A stretch of DNA of 64,000 bases, from assembly GCF_936927845.1 (NCBI RefSeq), contig NZ_CAKZHV010000069.1, forward strand, positions 1 to 64,000, written 5' to 3'. The DNA comes from an uncultured Sphingomonas sp. Its GTDB lineage: Bacteria > Pseudomonadota > Alphaproteobacteria > Sphingomonadales > Sphingomonadaceae. Shown piece after piece: positions 8,233 to 17,080 of this stretch (position 1 is its first letter; each line of letters starts with the position of its first letter). The translations under genes were made by a program, and so were the position numbers. The notes beneath the pieces are model-generated. The model was given only the letters and a program-made list of their open reading frames with translations. It searched no databases and was not told where the DNA came from.

Positions 8233-8463
8233 ATGGCCGACAACGTGAAGTGGAATGTCACCGTCGACAAGGTGACCGACGCGCTCGTCCGATCGCAGCT
8301 GGCGAGGGGATCCCCTCCGGCGAACCTCGACGCATTCGTCTTGGGCGCAGTCCACCGCGAACTGGATCGGCTGGCGCTCCTTGAGAACGAACGCGCGAGG
8401 AACCGCGGGGCCAAGGACGATGACATCTGGGAGATCGTCATCCCCTTGCCACCGAAGCGATGA
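8233..8463 (+). CDS. Small ribbon-helix-helix-like protein, 76 aa
   Basis: The sequence VKWNVTVDKVTDALVRSQLA then LDAFVLGAVHRELDRLALLE has the strand-helix-helix layout of RHH antitoxin-type DNA-binding proteins. The C-terminus ends DDDIWEIVIPLPPKR. It is translationally coupled to the next ORF (ATGATG overlap at 8460-8465). A toxin-antitoxin role is possible but no toxin fold is recognised next to it. Confidence 0.55.
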   Translation: MADNVKWNVTVDKVTDALVRSQLARGSPPANLDAFVLGAVHRELDRLALLENERARNRGAKDDDIWEIVIPLPPKR

Positions 8464-8708
8464 TGCTTGCCATCCTCGCCGCGGTCCAGGTGGTCGCCGC
8501 CGGGCAAAACTTCCGGTGCACGCCGACCCGGGTCTGGGACGGGGACGGTCCGGTCTGGTGCGCCGAGGGACCGCGTCTCCGGATCGCCGGCATCGCAGCC
8601 CGCGAGGCGGATGGCAGGTGCCGCCGCGGCCAGGCGGAGGCTGTCGTCGAGGCGCAAGCGGAACCAGCGGGCGCGCAGCCGGCGCAGACGATGACCACGC
8701 GGGAGTGA
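8460..8708 (+). pseudogene. Truncated SNase-like protein, 82 aa
   Basis: It starts MMLAILAAVQVVAAGQNFRC (signal-peptide-like) and continues with the N-terminal part of a secreted SNase-like domain: TPTRVWDGDGPVWCAEGPRL then RIAGIAAREADGRC. After residue 55 the similarity stops and an Ala/Gln/Glu-rich tail follows to the stop. The catalytic second half of the domain is absent. It may be a decayed gene or a short remnant kept in the operon. The start overlaps the preceding stop. Confidence 0.5.
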
Positions 8709-8725
8709 GGGGAGTGAGGGGACTG

Positions 8726-9433
8726 ATGGGAGAGAACTACAGGTTCGCCGTGCTCGGTCCATTCCCGGTGCCGCTGAAGCGCCATCGTCGTCGCCGCGTC
8801 GTCGACTTTGATCGAGCGACTGAACACGTATTCGATCTCGCGGAGGAGCAGGCCCGCCGCAAGCTCCACCTCACCGGAGTCGCTGATGCCATCGGCTGCT
8901 ACGTGTTCGCGCTGAAACCATCCGGCGGACAGGTGATCTGGCCATACTACGTCGGTCAGTCCTGCCGCCAGACGCTGCACAAGCGGCTCTTCCAGCTGAA
9001 GGACAAGCCAGACACCTACAACGGTATCCTTCGGGAATACGAGCGCGCGATCGCGTATGTCTATCTGCTGCCGCTGCTCACCCCTGGCGGCAAGTTCGCG
9101 AAGCTCGGCAGCAATCAAACCAGGATCAACAACGCGGAGCACGCGCTGATCGGCATGGCGCTGAGGGTCAACTACTCGCTTTGGAACATCAAGCACCGCG
9201 TCGCGATGGAGGCGTTCACGATCGACGGTACGCCGCAGGCCGGCCGCAGGGACACCGATCCGGCGGCTTCCTTCCGCAGGATGCTGGGCTTCTCGAGCAA
9301 GCCGAAGGCGAGCGGGCGCGTGGCCGGCGAGATGGAGCCGGAGGCGCAGACGTCGGACACGCTCCCACCGGATCCGCCCATCATCGCGGTCGAAGATGCG
9401 GGTGAACTAGATCCTGAACCTATAGACGGGTGA
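8726..9433 (+). CDS. GIY-YIG-like nuclease-fold protein, 235 aa
   Basis: Residues 55-165 carry GCYVFALKPSGGQVIWPYYV immediately followed by GQS, which is the GCY...YVGQS form of a GIY-YIG motif. Next are TLHKRLFQ, YLLPLLTPGGKFAKLG, a glutamate in NNAEHALIGMAL, and a conserved NYSLWNIKH. The C-terminal 60 residues are acidic and probably disordered. ATG at 8726 was chosen over the longer frame because the upstream part is low-complexity. It is probably a DNA- or RNA-cleaving protein; catalytic competence is not shown. Last gene of the ArsR-led run. Confidence 0.6.
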   Translation: MGENYRFAVLGPFPVPLKRHRRRRVVDFDRATEHVFDLAEEQARRKLHLTGVADAIGCYVFALKPSGGQVIWPYYVGQSCRQTLHKRLFQLKDKPDTYNGILREYERAIAYVYLLPLLTPGGKFAKLGSNQTRINNAEHALIGMALRVNYSLWNIKHRVAMEAFTIDGTPQAGRRDTDPAASFRRMLGFSSKPKASGRVAGEMEPEAQTSDTLPPDPPIIAVEDAGELDPEPIDG

Positions 9434-9673
9434 CCAAAACAGATGCGTAATGTCGGCTCTGGGGTGGAATGCGGAATGACCGCTTTGGAGCAATGACCCA
9501 CGATGACGGACGTTCATTGGCCGACAGGGTTCGACAGTGACGCACTCTAAAACCGGTCCTCAGCAGGCACGATTCGATCGCTCCAGAGCTACGGGTTAAT
9601 CTGATAACTGGGATAGCTTCGCCATTTATTCCTACGCATCTCCCGCGAATCGTCCCCCGGCCGGCTCCTGCCT

Positions 9674-12469
9674 TCAGCCTAGGATCAGGTCTCCGAGCCT
9701 TCCGCGCCGGATGAACAACGGAACCCAAGGCATGCCGTCGCGCAGGCCGGGGTGCCAGAGGGCGGTGACGGTGGATGCCGGCACGTTAGCGTTGGTAACA
9801 GTCACCCCACCGTAGCTGCCATAGCCAAAGCAGTGGAGGTTGCACACGTCCCGATCCAGGCCGTCCGGCAGTTCCGCGTAGGGTACGCCGCAGCGACGGC
9901 GGGCGACCAAATCGCGGCCGACCGCCTCCAGGAACTCTCGCAGTTCCGCCGTCCATTCGACGGCCGCGCCTAGCGACTCGCCGACATGGAGGCCCGCGAA
10001 GCCCGTGAGCCCGAGCCTCGTGGCCTCCTCGGCCAAGCGAACGCTAGCCTTGGCCGCGCCGACTGCCACCACGACGCCCCAACTGCGCTTCTTCAGCAAC
10101 TCCCACTCGGCCGGATTCAGCGCGGGGAACAGGCCATCCTCCTTCACCAGGTCCGGTGGCCAGCTGTTCCTGTCGCCGCCGGAGTAGGCGTGGAGCTGCG
10201 CGGCGGACTGGGTGCCCGACGCGGCGTTATCGTCCACCAAGATGATCGGTCCCGTCGTATCCGAGAGGGCCGCCGCGAGCGTCGTTCCGGCGATCGCGCC
10301 GCCGGTGCCGAGATGCGGCTTGAGCATCGCAAGGCTGGAGCCGCCGCTGCTCGATGACAAGGGTACCAGCGTTGCGCCGGACAGACCGGCGGCCTCCGCG
10401 GTCTCCAGTCCCTTGCGCAGGAAGCGGGAGGTCTGGTCCTGATTCAGCTGGGTGCCCACGACGAGGGCGTCCAGCAGCGGCTGCCTGAGGTGCGGCGGGA
10501 ACTGATCCGCGAACGCGGCGACCGTCGCCGGCGTCACCTTCCAGCCGCCCTCGCCGTCGAATGCGCGGAAGCGCGCGGCGACCGCCTGCACGTCGCCGTT
10601 CGAGCTCTTCACCCTGCGGGCGAGAACGGGATGGCGCTGGTAATAGCCGGCGCTGGACGCCGCGGCCGCGAGATCGTGCGCATCGTCAAGGGACAGGTTC
10701 GAGCGCAGGGCGGCCCCGTCGAAGTCGAGTAGGGTGTGGCGCCGGAAGCTCACCTGTGGCCCGGGAGCAAGCGTCGGATGATCGACGCCGCCGTCGAACG
10801 CCGACGACTTCCGATAGATGACGCTGCGCGCCGCCTGGAAGACGATCTGCCGCCAAGGCGGGTCGCACATGACGTACCCTACGGACCGAAAGACGTCGTA
10901 GGCGTCCTCAGAGATGCCCGCCGTCCTCGAACCCTTGACGCGGAGGACCCTTCCGTCCCGCAGGATCATCGCGTCGGGCCGCCCGGTCTCGGCGGCCTCG
11001 ATCCGGGTCACGACAATCCGCCCCGGATCGCCGTCAGGCACGAGCTCGGCTGTGACCGGACGCAGGAGGTCGGCCAGGACGATCGCCTCGGCGCGGATAT
11101 CCGCCTCCAGCTCCTGGACGTCGACCAAGTTACCGTCTCCCTTCAGCTTCTCCAGGAACGGACCGCCTACATCCTTGAGCAGCGAGGCCTCCGCCGACGC
11201 GCGCTCCCGGCCGAACTGCTCGGCCAATGGCAGCTGCAGGGTGACGAGCGAGGCCGAGAACGCGCACGCCTTCTTCGGCAGCCGCCGCATCGCTAGGTCG
11301 GAGCCGATCTCCGCAATCACGGGATCGTTATGGAGGCGGAGACGTCGCAGCAGCTCGTCGTCTCCCATGCACCACAGCGTGAGGACATCCGTCAGATCCG
11401 CCTCCGACTGCTTACTCCCGGCGTTCAAGACGAGGCCGCGCGACAGCAGCGCCTCGGCGGCGCGCGTCAGCGGATGCAGGTACACGCGTCGGTACATCGC
11501 GGCCCGCGCATGCGCTATCTCCGCCAGCGTGTCGGATCCCGAGGCGTTCACGACGTAGAGGACCTTCTCCTCCTCGCCCTCGTAGGTCGTGTCATAGGTC
11601 GAGCGCTTCGCCCGGACCAGCGCGCTGCCGGCGAAGATCCGGCTCGTGTCGAGGCCGATCGCGATTCCGCACGCCTGTGCGTCGCGGTTCAGGTAGTCGA
11701 TCTTGTTCGCGTCCATCGCCGCCGACGAGACGAGGTCTTGGATGTTCGGGCAAACATCCGATACCGGCGCGCCCGCCACCATGCCGGCGACGCGCGCCAG
11801 AGAGGTGTGGTCGCGCGGGCGTCCGGGATCCAGGCGCGCATAGAACGCCGCGAACCGGCGAGATAGGACGATCAGCACCGAGAACGCGATCGAGAACGGC
11901 ACGTTGCGCCCGACGGCGGCGTTGACGCGCGTCAGCCGACCCTCCAGCGCGACGCCGCCGAGTGTGAAGAGTTCGGGCCGCCCGGCGAGCGCCGCCTCCG
12001 CCGCGCGGGAGAACGGCAGGTTGCCGATACCGTGCAGGAGAGCCGCGTACACGATCTCGCGACGGTCGAGCGGGGCTAGCTCGTCGAGGTTCACGAAGCC
12101 GTCCGTCGCCGCGCGGTCGAGCGCCGCGACGAGACGGGAGGCGACGTGCGACATTCCGAGAGCATGCGTGAACCGCGAATGCTCGGCCGACGGGTAGACG
12201 AGGTTGGAGAAGCCCAACTGCCGGATGCGGCGGAGCCGCTGCAGCAGGGGCGAGTCGACAAGTAGCATCTCGTCCGCTTCTGGCTCGAGCATGCCCCAGA
12301 CGTTATCCTTGATCGTCTTGCGACGTCGGCTGGCGCCATTTGCTGCCGCGTATCCGTCGGTGAAGCCGACCGCGTCGAACGCATCGTCGAGCGCCTTTTG
12401 GAGGTCCTTGTCCGACCGCAGCTTCCTGCCGAGCTCGACGATGCGCTCGACGACCGAGCCGTCGTTCAT
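9674..12469 (-). CDS. HD-domain (dNTPase-like) + phosphoribosyltransferase-like fusion, 931 aa
   Basis: The N-terminal half resembles dGTPase/SAMHD1-type HD proteins: VYPSAEHSRFTHALGMSHVA at 91-110, the HD helix ALLHGIGNLPFSRAAE at 143-158, and AMDANKIDYLNRDA later. In active enzymes the second motif reads LLHDIGHGPFSH; here Asp is Gly147 and two His are Asn150 and Arg155, so metal binding should be impaired or rebuilt. The C-terminal third has a PRPP-loop-like motif IILVDDNAASGTQSA near residue 740, as in the PRTase-like domains of conflict systems. The ATG overlaps the previous stop (ATGA at 12466-12469). It is probably a nucleotide-sensing or nucleotide-processing defence effector. Confidence 0.7.
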   Translation of the reverse strand: MNDGSVVERIVELGRKLRSDKDLQKALDDAFDAVGFTDGYAAANGASRRRKTIKDNVWGMLEPEADEMLLVDSPLLQRLRRIRQLGFSNLVYPSAEHSRFTHALGMSHVASRLVAALDRAATDGFVNLDELAPLDRREIVYAALLHGIGNLPFSRAAEAALAGRPELFTLGGVALEGRLTRVNAAVGRNVPFSIAFSVLIVLSRRFAAFYARLDPGRPRDHTSLARVAGMVAGAPVSDVCPNIQDLVSSAAMDANKIDYLNRDAQACGIAIGLDTSRIFAGSALVRAKRSTYDTTYEGEEEKVLYVVNASGSDTLAEIAHARAAMYRRVYLHPLTRAAEALLSRGLVLNAGSKQSEADLTDVLTLWCMGDDELLRRLRLHNDPVIAEIGSDLAMRRLPKKACAFSASLVTLQLPLAEQFGRERASAEASLLKDVGGPFLEKLKGDGNLVDVQELEADIRAEAIVLADLLRPVTAELVPDGDPGRIVVTRIEAAETGRPDAMILRDGRVLRVKGSRTAGISEDAYDVFRSVGYVMCDPPWRQIVFQAARSVIYRKSSAFDGGVDHPTLAPGPQVSFRRHTLLDFDGAALRSNLSLDDAHDLAAAASSAGYYQRHPVLARRVKSSNGDVQAVAARFRAFDGEGGWKVTPATVAAFADQFPPHLRQPLLDALVVGTQLNQDQTSRFLRKGLETAEAAGLSGATLVPLSSSSGGSSLAMLKPHLGTGGAIAGTTLAAALSDTTGPIILVDDNAASGTQSAAQLHAYSGGDRNSWPPDLVKEDGLFPALNPAEWELLKKRSWGVVVAVGAAKASVRLAEEATRLGLTGFAGLHVGESLGAAVEWTAELREFLEAVGRDLVARRRCGVPYAELPDGLDRDVCNLHCFGYGSYGGVTVTNANVPASTVTALWHPGLRDGMPWVPLFIRRGRLGDLILG

Positions 12470-12933
12470 CCCGTCGAGCCGGTCCGCGCAATGAAGGCCG
12501 TCGCGGCAACCTCCACGAAGGCTCGGTCCGCGGGCTGCAGGTGAGCGAGCTCGTCCGCCGCGCGCACCTCGTCGATCTCGAAAGCCACGCTGTCCCGATC
12601 GTCTCCGCCGATCCTCGTGTACGTCATCTGGACGGACCGGAGCGCGCGCTCCCAGTTCTCAACGCCGCCGGTCGGGGAGAGCCGGAGCAGGTTCCCCGTC
12701 GCGATCCACGGACCCGCGAGGCGCACGTCGTCGCTCTCATCAAGGATCTCGCGAACTCGATCATCGAGCAGCTCAACCACCCGCTTGAGGCCGCGATGCA
12801 CCTGCGGGTCGCGCGAGGAGATCGAACGCAATCCCTCCAGCACCAGCTGCGCGATGAAGCCCTTCAGGAACACGCCGGGTGCCATCGCAGCGCGCTGCGG
12901 CTCCATCGTCTCCACCATCCGTTCGTCTCCCAT
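12466..12933 (-). CDS. Hypothetical protein, 155 aa, coupled to the HD-PRTase gene
   Basis: No family recognised. It is mostly helical: FLKGFIAQLVLEGLRSISSR, then GLKRVVELLDDRVREILDES, and a beta-rich middle (RSVQMTYTRIGGDDRDSVAF). Its stop overlaps the ATG of the 931-aa HD protein, so the two are made together and probably interact. It follows the deaminase gene on the same strand after a gap of about 400 bases. Confidence 0.6.
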   Translation of the reverse strand: MGDERMVETMEPQRAAMAPGVFLKGFIAQLVLEGLRSISSRDPQVHRGLKRVVELLDDRVREILDESDDVRLAGPWIATGNLLRLSPTGGVENWERALRSVQMTYTRIGGDDRDSVAFEIDEVRAADELAHLQPADRAFVEVAATAFIARTGSTG

Positions 12934-13329
12934 TCGCCGCGATTACGATCCTGTTTCGTTCCATGCATCATCGCAGATCTCTTGTGAACCGCCGCAATCC
13001 GCGTTGCACCTCGAGCCAGCCAGCCCAGTCGTTCTCCTGAATGGAATATTTGCTGCCCATGCTCCTTCTTAGTCAGTGCGCCCTGGACTTCTACTGGCCC
13101 GATATTCACCTGCCAGGAACGCGGCACTAGTTTGGAGCATGCTTCTCGCGGGTTCCGGAACGGCCGGTAAGGAGGATCCGAAGACACGGTGGCCATCGCG
13201 CCGGTGTCGCGTCGAAATGCGTGCAGCCCCGAATGCCGACGAGACCCGCGCCCGCCGGGCCGTTCGAGGGTGCGCGGTCGTCCACCGATCGGTCCAGGCG
13301 AGCGTCGCGTGTCGGAGCCGTAGCGTGGA
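12934..13329. other. Gap between the deaminase and HD-PRTase units, nothing supported
   Basis: No convincing coding frame on either strand. It probably holds the promoter for the two-gene HD-PRTase unit, or a processed non-coding segment. No tRNA, hairpin terminator with U tract, or repeat array was seen. Confidence 0.4.
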
Positions 13330-13515
13330 TCAGCCGCGGGTGGTTGCGGTCGGGCGGCCGGTCGGCACGTCGCCGCCGGCGGGCGTGGCATACACGGAGG
13401 TGCGGATCACGGTCACCTGCCTGTCGAGCCGGCGGCGCGTTTCGTCAGTCAGTCCGTCGAGGCCGCGCAGATCACTCCGGTGCTGTTCCATAATCGCTTC
13501 GAATCCGAATCTCAT
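13330..13515 (-). CDS. Small hypothetical protein downstream of the deaminase, 61 aa
   Basis: A short helical ORF: MRFGFEAIMEQHRSDLRGLD then ETRRRLDRQVTVIRTSVY, with a Gly/Thr/Pro tail. The start at 13515 is well supported by GGAGGGAG about five bases upstream, itself located at the end of the deaminase gene. It could be a small regulator of the deaminase, but nothing in the sequence proves that. Confidence 0.5.
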   Translation of the reverse strand: MRFGFEAIMEQHRSDLRGLDGLTDETRRRLDRQVTVIRTSVYATPAGGDVPTGRPTATTRG

Positions 13516-13529
13516 CTGCTCTCCCTCCA

Positions 13530-15218
13530 CTAAACGCCGATGGCCGTTAGACCGACGCGCGCGATACCCTCAAGTCCCGCTGCGACCTGACGTTCCAGCT
13601 TCAGGTCGATCTCTGGCCGGTCGTACGTCTTCGGTCGCGCGTCGGCTCGGCGCCACTTGACTGTGTACCCCCTGGCGTCCTTTCGTCCCGACTCGACGCG
13701 GAACAGCTTGGTGTAAAGCCGCGGCGCGATGCCCTCGTAAGGGTCGAACCGCACTGGGTCGCGATCGCCGCCAGCGTCGGGCCGCGGCTTTCCACCGCCG
13801 TCGTCCGGTCGGTCCGTCGCGTAGCTCTTCCTGTCTACCAGGACCGATTCGGGAAACAGCTCGGCCGTCATGCTCTTGGGATAGGGTTCGATGTAGACGA
13901 CACGGGTGACCCCGGCCGCAATGATGTGCCTGGCGCACATGTGGCACGGGAAGGTCGTGCTGTAGATGGTCGATCGGTCGATCGCGATGCCGCGCTGCGC
14001 GGCGCGCATCAGCGCAGCCATCTCGGCATGGACGACCCGCCCGAATTCAATGAGGTTGGATATCCGCAGTTCCTTGAACCCGGTGCGGTAGCGGCCGGTG
14101 ACGAGCTCGGCGGTCACTGCGGATGCGTCGCCGTCGACTTTCCGCTCGTACAGTCCCTCCTTCTCCAAGAAGGCAAGCAGCTGGCCGATGATGTCGAACT
14201 TCATTACCGCGTTGAAGTCTTGCCCGGTCGTGTGGTCGCGGTTGTCGAGGGCGGAAGGCTCATCCGGCCAGTACGTACCGCCGCCCGCCATGGGAACGTC
14301 GTTGCAGCCGCTCGAGACAATCTCGCCGTGGCGATCGACGATGACGGCGCCAATCTGCCGAGAGAGATCGGCGGAGCGGAGGGCGGCCATGCTAGCCTCA
14401 GCCATGTGGTGCTCGCCGCGGTAGGGTGTGATATAAGGGTCGCCGAACAGCGCGTCGAGGAAGCGGCCTAGAGCGACGTCGTATCCCTCTCGAACGCGGA
14501 TGAAGAAGTCTCCTAGCGGGAATGCGTCGCGGACGTACTGGCCGATGCCGCCGCCCGGACGCTTCTCGTCAATGTCCACGAGGGTAGTCGCTTCCTCGCG
14601 ATACTGGTCGACGTTCGTGCTGGTCGCCGACTTGGCGATGTCGCGCTGCAGCTTGGCGACGCGCGCGTCCCGGGAATCGAACGCCGACACGAGGACGAAG
14701 CCGCGCCCGTACAGATCGCGGAGGGCCTTGATCTCGTCGGGATGTTTGAGGGAGTCGACGATGTAGCACGCGTCGTCGGCGTGCACGTCCTCGGTCACGT
14801 TGCGATCCTTGTTGAACGCCACGCGCGCGGTCCTGATGGCGGTGACGATTAGCGGCACCAGGGCGCCGCCGTCGCCGGCACCCGTCCTGATGCTGTCGCC
14901 CGCGGCCATGAGCATCCGGATGCGGGCGCCCCCTCGAGCCTCGTCGAGGCGGGCCTTGGCGTCGTCGTCACACATGCCAGCGATCAGCGTGCTGACCTTG
15001 ATCTGCTCGCATCTGTACCGGAAGGCGCTGAGCTTCTCCTCGATGGTCTTGGCAAGATCGTGGAGGTCGGTGCCGATCGGACCGACGAGGCCGATGACGA
15101 GTTCGGGCTTGGACGCTTCGGCGGCCGTCGGCGGGGTCCCGGCCACAGCCGTATGCTCGCCTTCATCCCCAGACGCCTCGGTGGTCTCAACCTTCCCGTC
15201 CGTCCCTGCCTGCTGCAA
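13530..15218 (-). CDS. AvcD-like antiviral deoxycytidine nucleotide deaminase, 562 aa
   Basis: Two-domain layout of the anti-phage dCTP/dCMP deaminases. An N-terminal P-loop kinase-like domain begins LVIGLVGPIGTDLHDLAKTI at about residue 40. A C-terminal deaminase domain has SRQIGAVIVDRHGEIVSSGC, the zinc and proton-shuttle motif VVHAEMAAL near 396, and TTFPCHMCARHI near 422 (PCxxC). Length is close to known members. Such enzymes deplete deoxycytidine nucleotides when phage infect. The start is a TTG at 15218 with GGAGGG eight bases upstream. In characterised avcD loci a small RNA from just upstream inhibits the enzyme; the 200-base upstream region here shows no obvious candidate. Confidence 0.85.
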   Translation of the reverse strand: MQQAGTDGKVETTEASGDEGEHTAVAGTPPTAAEASKPELVIGLVGPIGTDLHDLAKTIEEKLSAFRYRCEQIKVSTLIAGMCDDDAKARLDEARGGARIRMLMAAGDSIRTGAGDGGALVPLIVTAIRTARVAFNKDRNVTEDVHADDACYIVDSLKHPDEIKALRDLYGRGFVLVSAFDSRDARVAKLQRDIAKSATSTNVDQYREEATTLVDIDEKRPGGGIGQYVRDAFPLGDFFIRVREGYDVALGRFLDALFGDPYITPYRGEHHMAEASMAALRSADLSRQIGAVIVDRHGEIVSSGCNDVPMAGGGTYWPDEPSALDNRDHTTGQDFNAVMKFDIIGQLLAFLEKEGLYERKVDGDASAVTAELVTGRYRTGFKELRISNLIEFGRVVHAEMAALMRAAQRGIAIDRSTIYSTTFPCHMCARHIIAAGVTRVVYIEPYPKSMTAELFPESVLVDRKSYATDRPDDGGGKPRPDAGGDRDPVRFDPYEGIAPRLYTKLFRVESGRKDARGYTVKWRRADARPKTYDRPEIDLKLERQVAAGLEGIARVGLTAIGV

Positions 15219-15420
15219 GCCGTTATCCCTCCACTGCCACGTGTACGGAGCCTACGTGTTTCGTCGGAGCGTGCAATGGGCGGCAGGCCGAAAGCTATCC
15301 TCGGACCGGGCGTGATGGACCGCCGCGGGGCACTCGAGGTTTACTGCTCAGCGCAGAAGTAGGAGCACTACCACCACAGAACCCGTTGCACGCTCAGAAT
15401 GTGATACCAGTTGAGGTCGG

Positions 15421-16449
15421 ATGTTGATCGATGGATTGAAGGCGGCCAGGCGGTCGGCAGGCTGGTCGCAGAGGACGCTGGCGGATCGGATCGGTGTCGA
15501 CGCGCAGACGGTGAAGAGGCTCGAGAACGGGGTGGGATCGGTGGCGAACCTCGTCTCCGCGATGGACGCGCTCGACTTCCGGCTGACCGGACTCGGTCCG
15601 GGATCGACGCTGGCCGAACAGCTCCGCTCGCGACGCCGGACGAGATCGCTCTCGTTGCAGAAGGCGGCCTCGCTGGCGGGATTGGCACGCGGGACCGTCT
15701 CCAGCCTGGAGAGCGGAGGCGGCTCCGTCGCCAGCCTGCTGCGGCTGCTCGCCGTCATCGCCCCTCAGGCGAGGCGAAGGGCGCCCGAACGGTCTTATTG
15801 GGGGCAGGCCGACAAGCAGGACCGCGACAGCCGCTTCACGCCGAGCGAGTTCATGGAGGGCATCTATGCCGCTTTCGGCGAGGTCGATCTCGACCCGTGC
15901 GGCCACTTCCTCAGCCCGGTCGTCGCGCGCCGCCGCATCCTCCTCAGCGAAGGCGGCGACGGTCTGACCGAGACCTGGTCGGGCCGGCTCGCCTTCGTGA
16001 ACCCACCCTTCAGCGAGCTGCTCAAGTGGCTACGCCGCGCTCATGACCAATGGCGGGCGGGGAACGTCGACACCGTCGTCTGCCTCGTCCCGGTGAGGAC
16101 GGACTCGACCTGGTTCCACCAGACGCTCAGCGCCGACGCCGACCTCTACCTGCTGCAGGGGCGCGTCCGCTTCTTGAGTCCGGCCGGCAAGGCGCAGCAG
16201 ACCCCGTTCTCCCTCATGCTGGTCACACTTGGCACCACAGCCGAACAAAGGCAGCGATACGCCGAGACCGTGCAGGGCATGTGGGTCGCACGTGCGCTCC
16301 CCGCGCTTCAGCATTCCGGTGCTGGAGCAGTCCAACGATCCGCGTCAGCCATTCAGCAGCAGAGCGCACGGGAAACGAGCGCCCACGCCCGACTGAAGAG
16401 CGAAGGCGTGGGAACGCGTCGTCAACGTTCCGCAGCGAGCCGCCGATGA
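15421..16449 (+). CDS. Phage-type DNA N6-adenine methyltransferase with two XRE HTH domains, 342 aa
   Basis: Residues 1-60 and about 66-118 are two tandem XRE helix-turn-helix domains (LKAARRSAGWSQRTLADRIG..., and LRSRRRTRSLSLQKAASLAG...). Residues 125-290 are a Dam-like phage methylase: RFTPSEFMEGIYAAFGEVDL then DPCGHFLSP, the catalytic NPPFSELLKWLRRAH, and a C-terminal FLSPAGKAQQTPFSLMLVTL. The tail from 295 is Ser/Arg-rich and probably disordered. It could methylate the element's DNA and regulate its own transcription. Divergent from the deaminase gene. Confidence 0.8.
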   Translation: MLIDGLKAARRSAGWSQRTLADRIGVDAQTVKRLENGVGSVANLVSAMDALDFRLTGLGPGSTLAEQLRSRRRTRSLSLQKAASLAGLARGTVSSLESGGGSVASLLRLLAVIAPQARRRAPERSYWGQADKQDRDSRFTPSEFMEGIYAAFGEVDLDPCGHFLSPVVARRRILLSEGGDGLTETWSGRLAFVNPPFSELLKWLRRAHDQWRAGNVDTVVCLVPVRTDSTWFHQTLSADADLYLLQGRVRFLSPAGKAQQTPFSLMLVTLGTTAEQRQRYAETVQGMWVARALPALQHSGAGAVQRSASAIQQQSARETSAHARLKSEGVGTRRQRSAASRR

Positions 16450-16663
16450 GTTCCATGGATGAGCCATCCCTCCCGCGACAGGACCGCAAGCGTTGGACAC
16501 AGTGACTGATCCCGCCGCCAGCCTGCCGCGTTCACTGCCGCGTTCTCGCTGGGCGTCGGTCAGCGCGAGTCGGCGTGCGCCCGACCGAGAAGCGATCGCT
16601 TCGTCGCCTCCTTCCAAACCAATCCGACATCGCGATCGGCGCTATCGCACAGGCGGGCGGACG

Positions 16664-16912
16664 CTATGCGCCCGCATCCTCGTACGTGAACTTCATGCCG
16701 GTCGCCGCGAACAGCGCGAGACGCGCCGCCACTGCGCGGTAGAAAGTTCCGGCGTCGTCGTTGTCACGAAGGTGACCATCGAGCGGCGCGTAGGTCTCAG
16801 GGGCCTGCAGGACGGTCAGTGTGCGCCGCCCACTCCCATCCACTTCGACCTTCAGTGTCGCAACGTAATCCTGTTCGGTCACTACCGTCTCCCAAACGCG
16901 ATCTGTCCACAC
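16664..16912 (-). CDS. Small hypothetical protein, 82 aa
   Basis: A plausible compact protein with no known family: VTEQDYVATLKVEVDGSGRR, then TLTVLQAPETYAPLDGHLRD and a helical end AVAARLALFAATGMKF. The alternation of hydrophobic residues suggests a beta sheet then a helix. The surrounding 16450-16663 and 16932-17080 hold nothing I can support. Confidence 0.4.
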   Translation of the reverse strand: MWTDRVWETVVTEQDYVATLKVEVDGSGRRTLTVLQAPETYAPLDGHLRDNDDAGTFYRAVAARLALFAATGMKFTYEDAGA

Positions 16913-16916
16913 GCGC

Positions 16917-16931
16917 CTTAGGGCGAACCTG
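16917..16931 (+). repeat. Internal sequence resembling a transposon-end site
   Basis: CTTAGGGCGAACCTG matches the inner right-end site CTTAGGCGAACCCTG except for the placement of one G/C, and it is followed by TCACAC. It lies 15 kb inside the element, between operons. It could be chance, or a trace of an older end left by cargo capture. Confidence 0.3.
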
Positions 16932-17080
16932 TCACACGAGCGAGCACCAAACCGTCACCCGGTCCACTCGACGCAATCCGGGGAGCGTAGGACGATCTGG
17001 ATCGGCGCGCGATGCGGATGCTACCCTCTAAGCGTGAGGCGCAGGAGTTCCATCGTCAACCCGACGACGAGACGACGCAC

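Noticed and set aside
15219..15420. AvcI-type antitoxin RNA upstream of the deaminase
   Set aside because: Looked for a structured or repeated segment; nothing convincing by eye, so not annotated.
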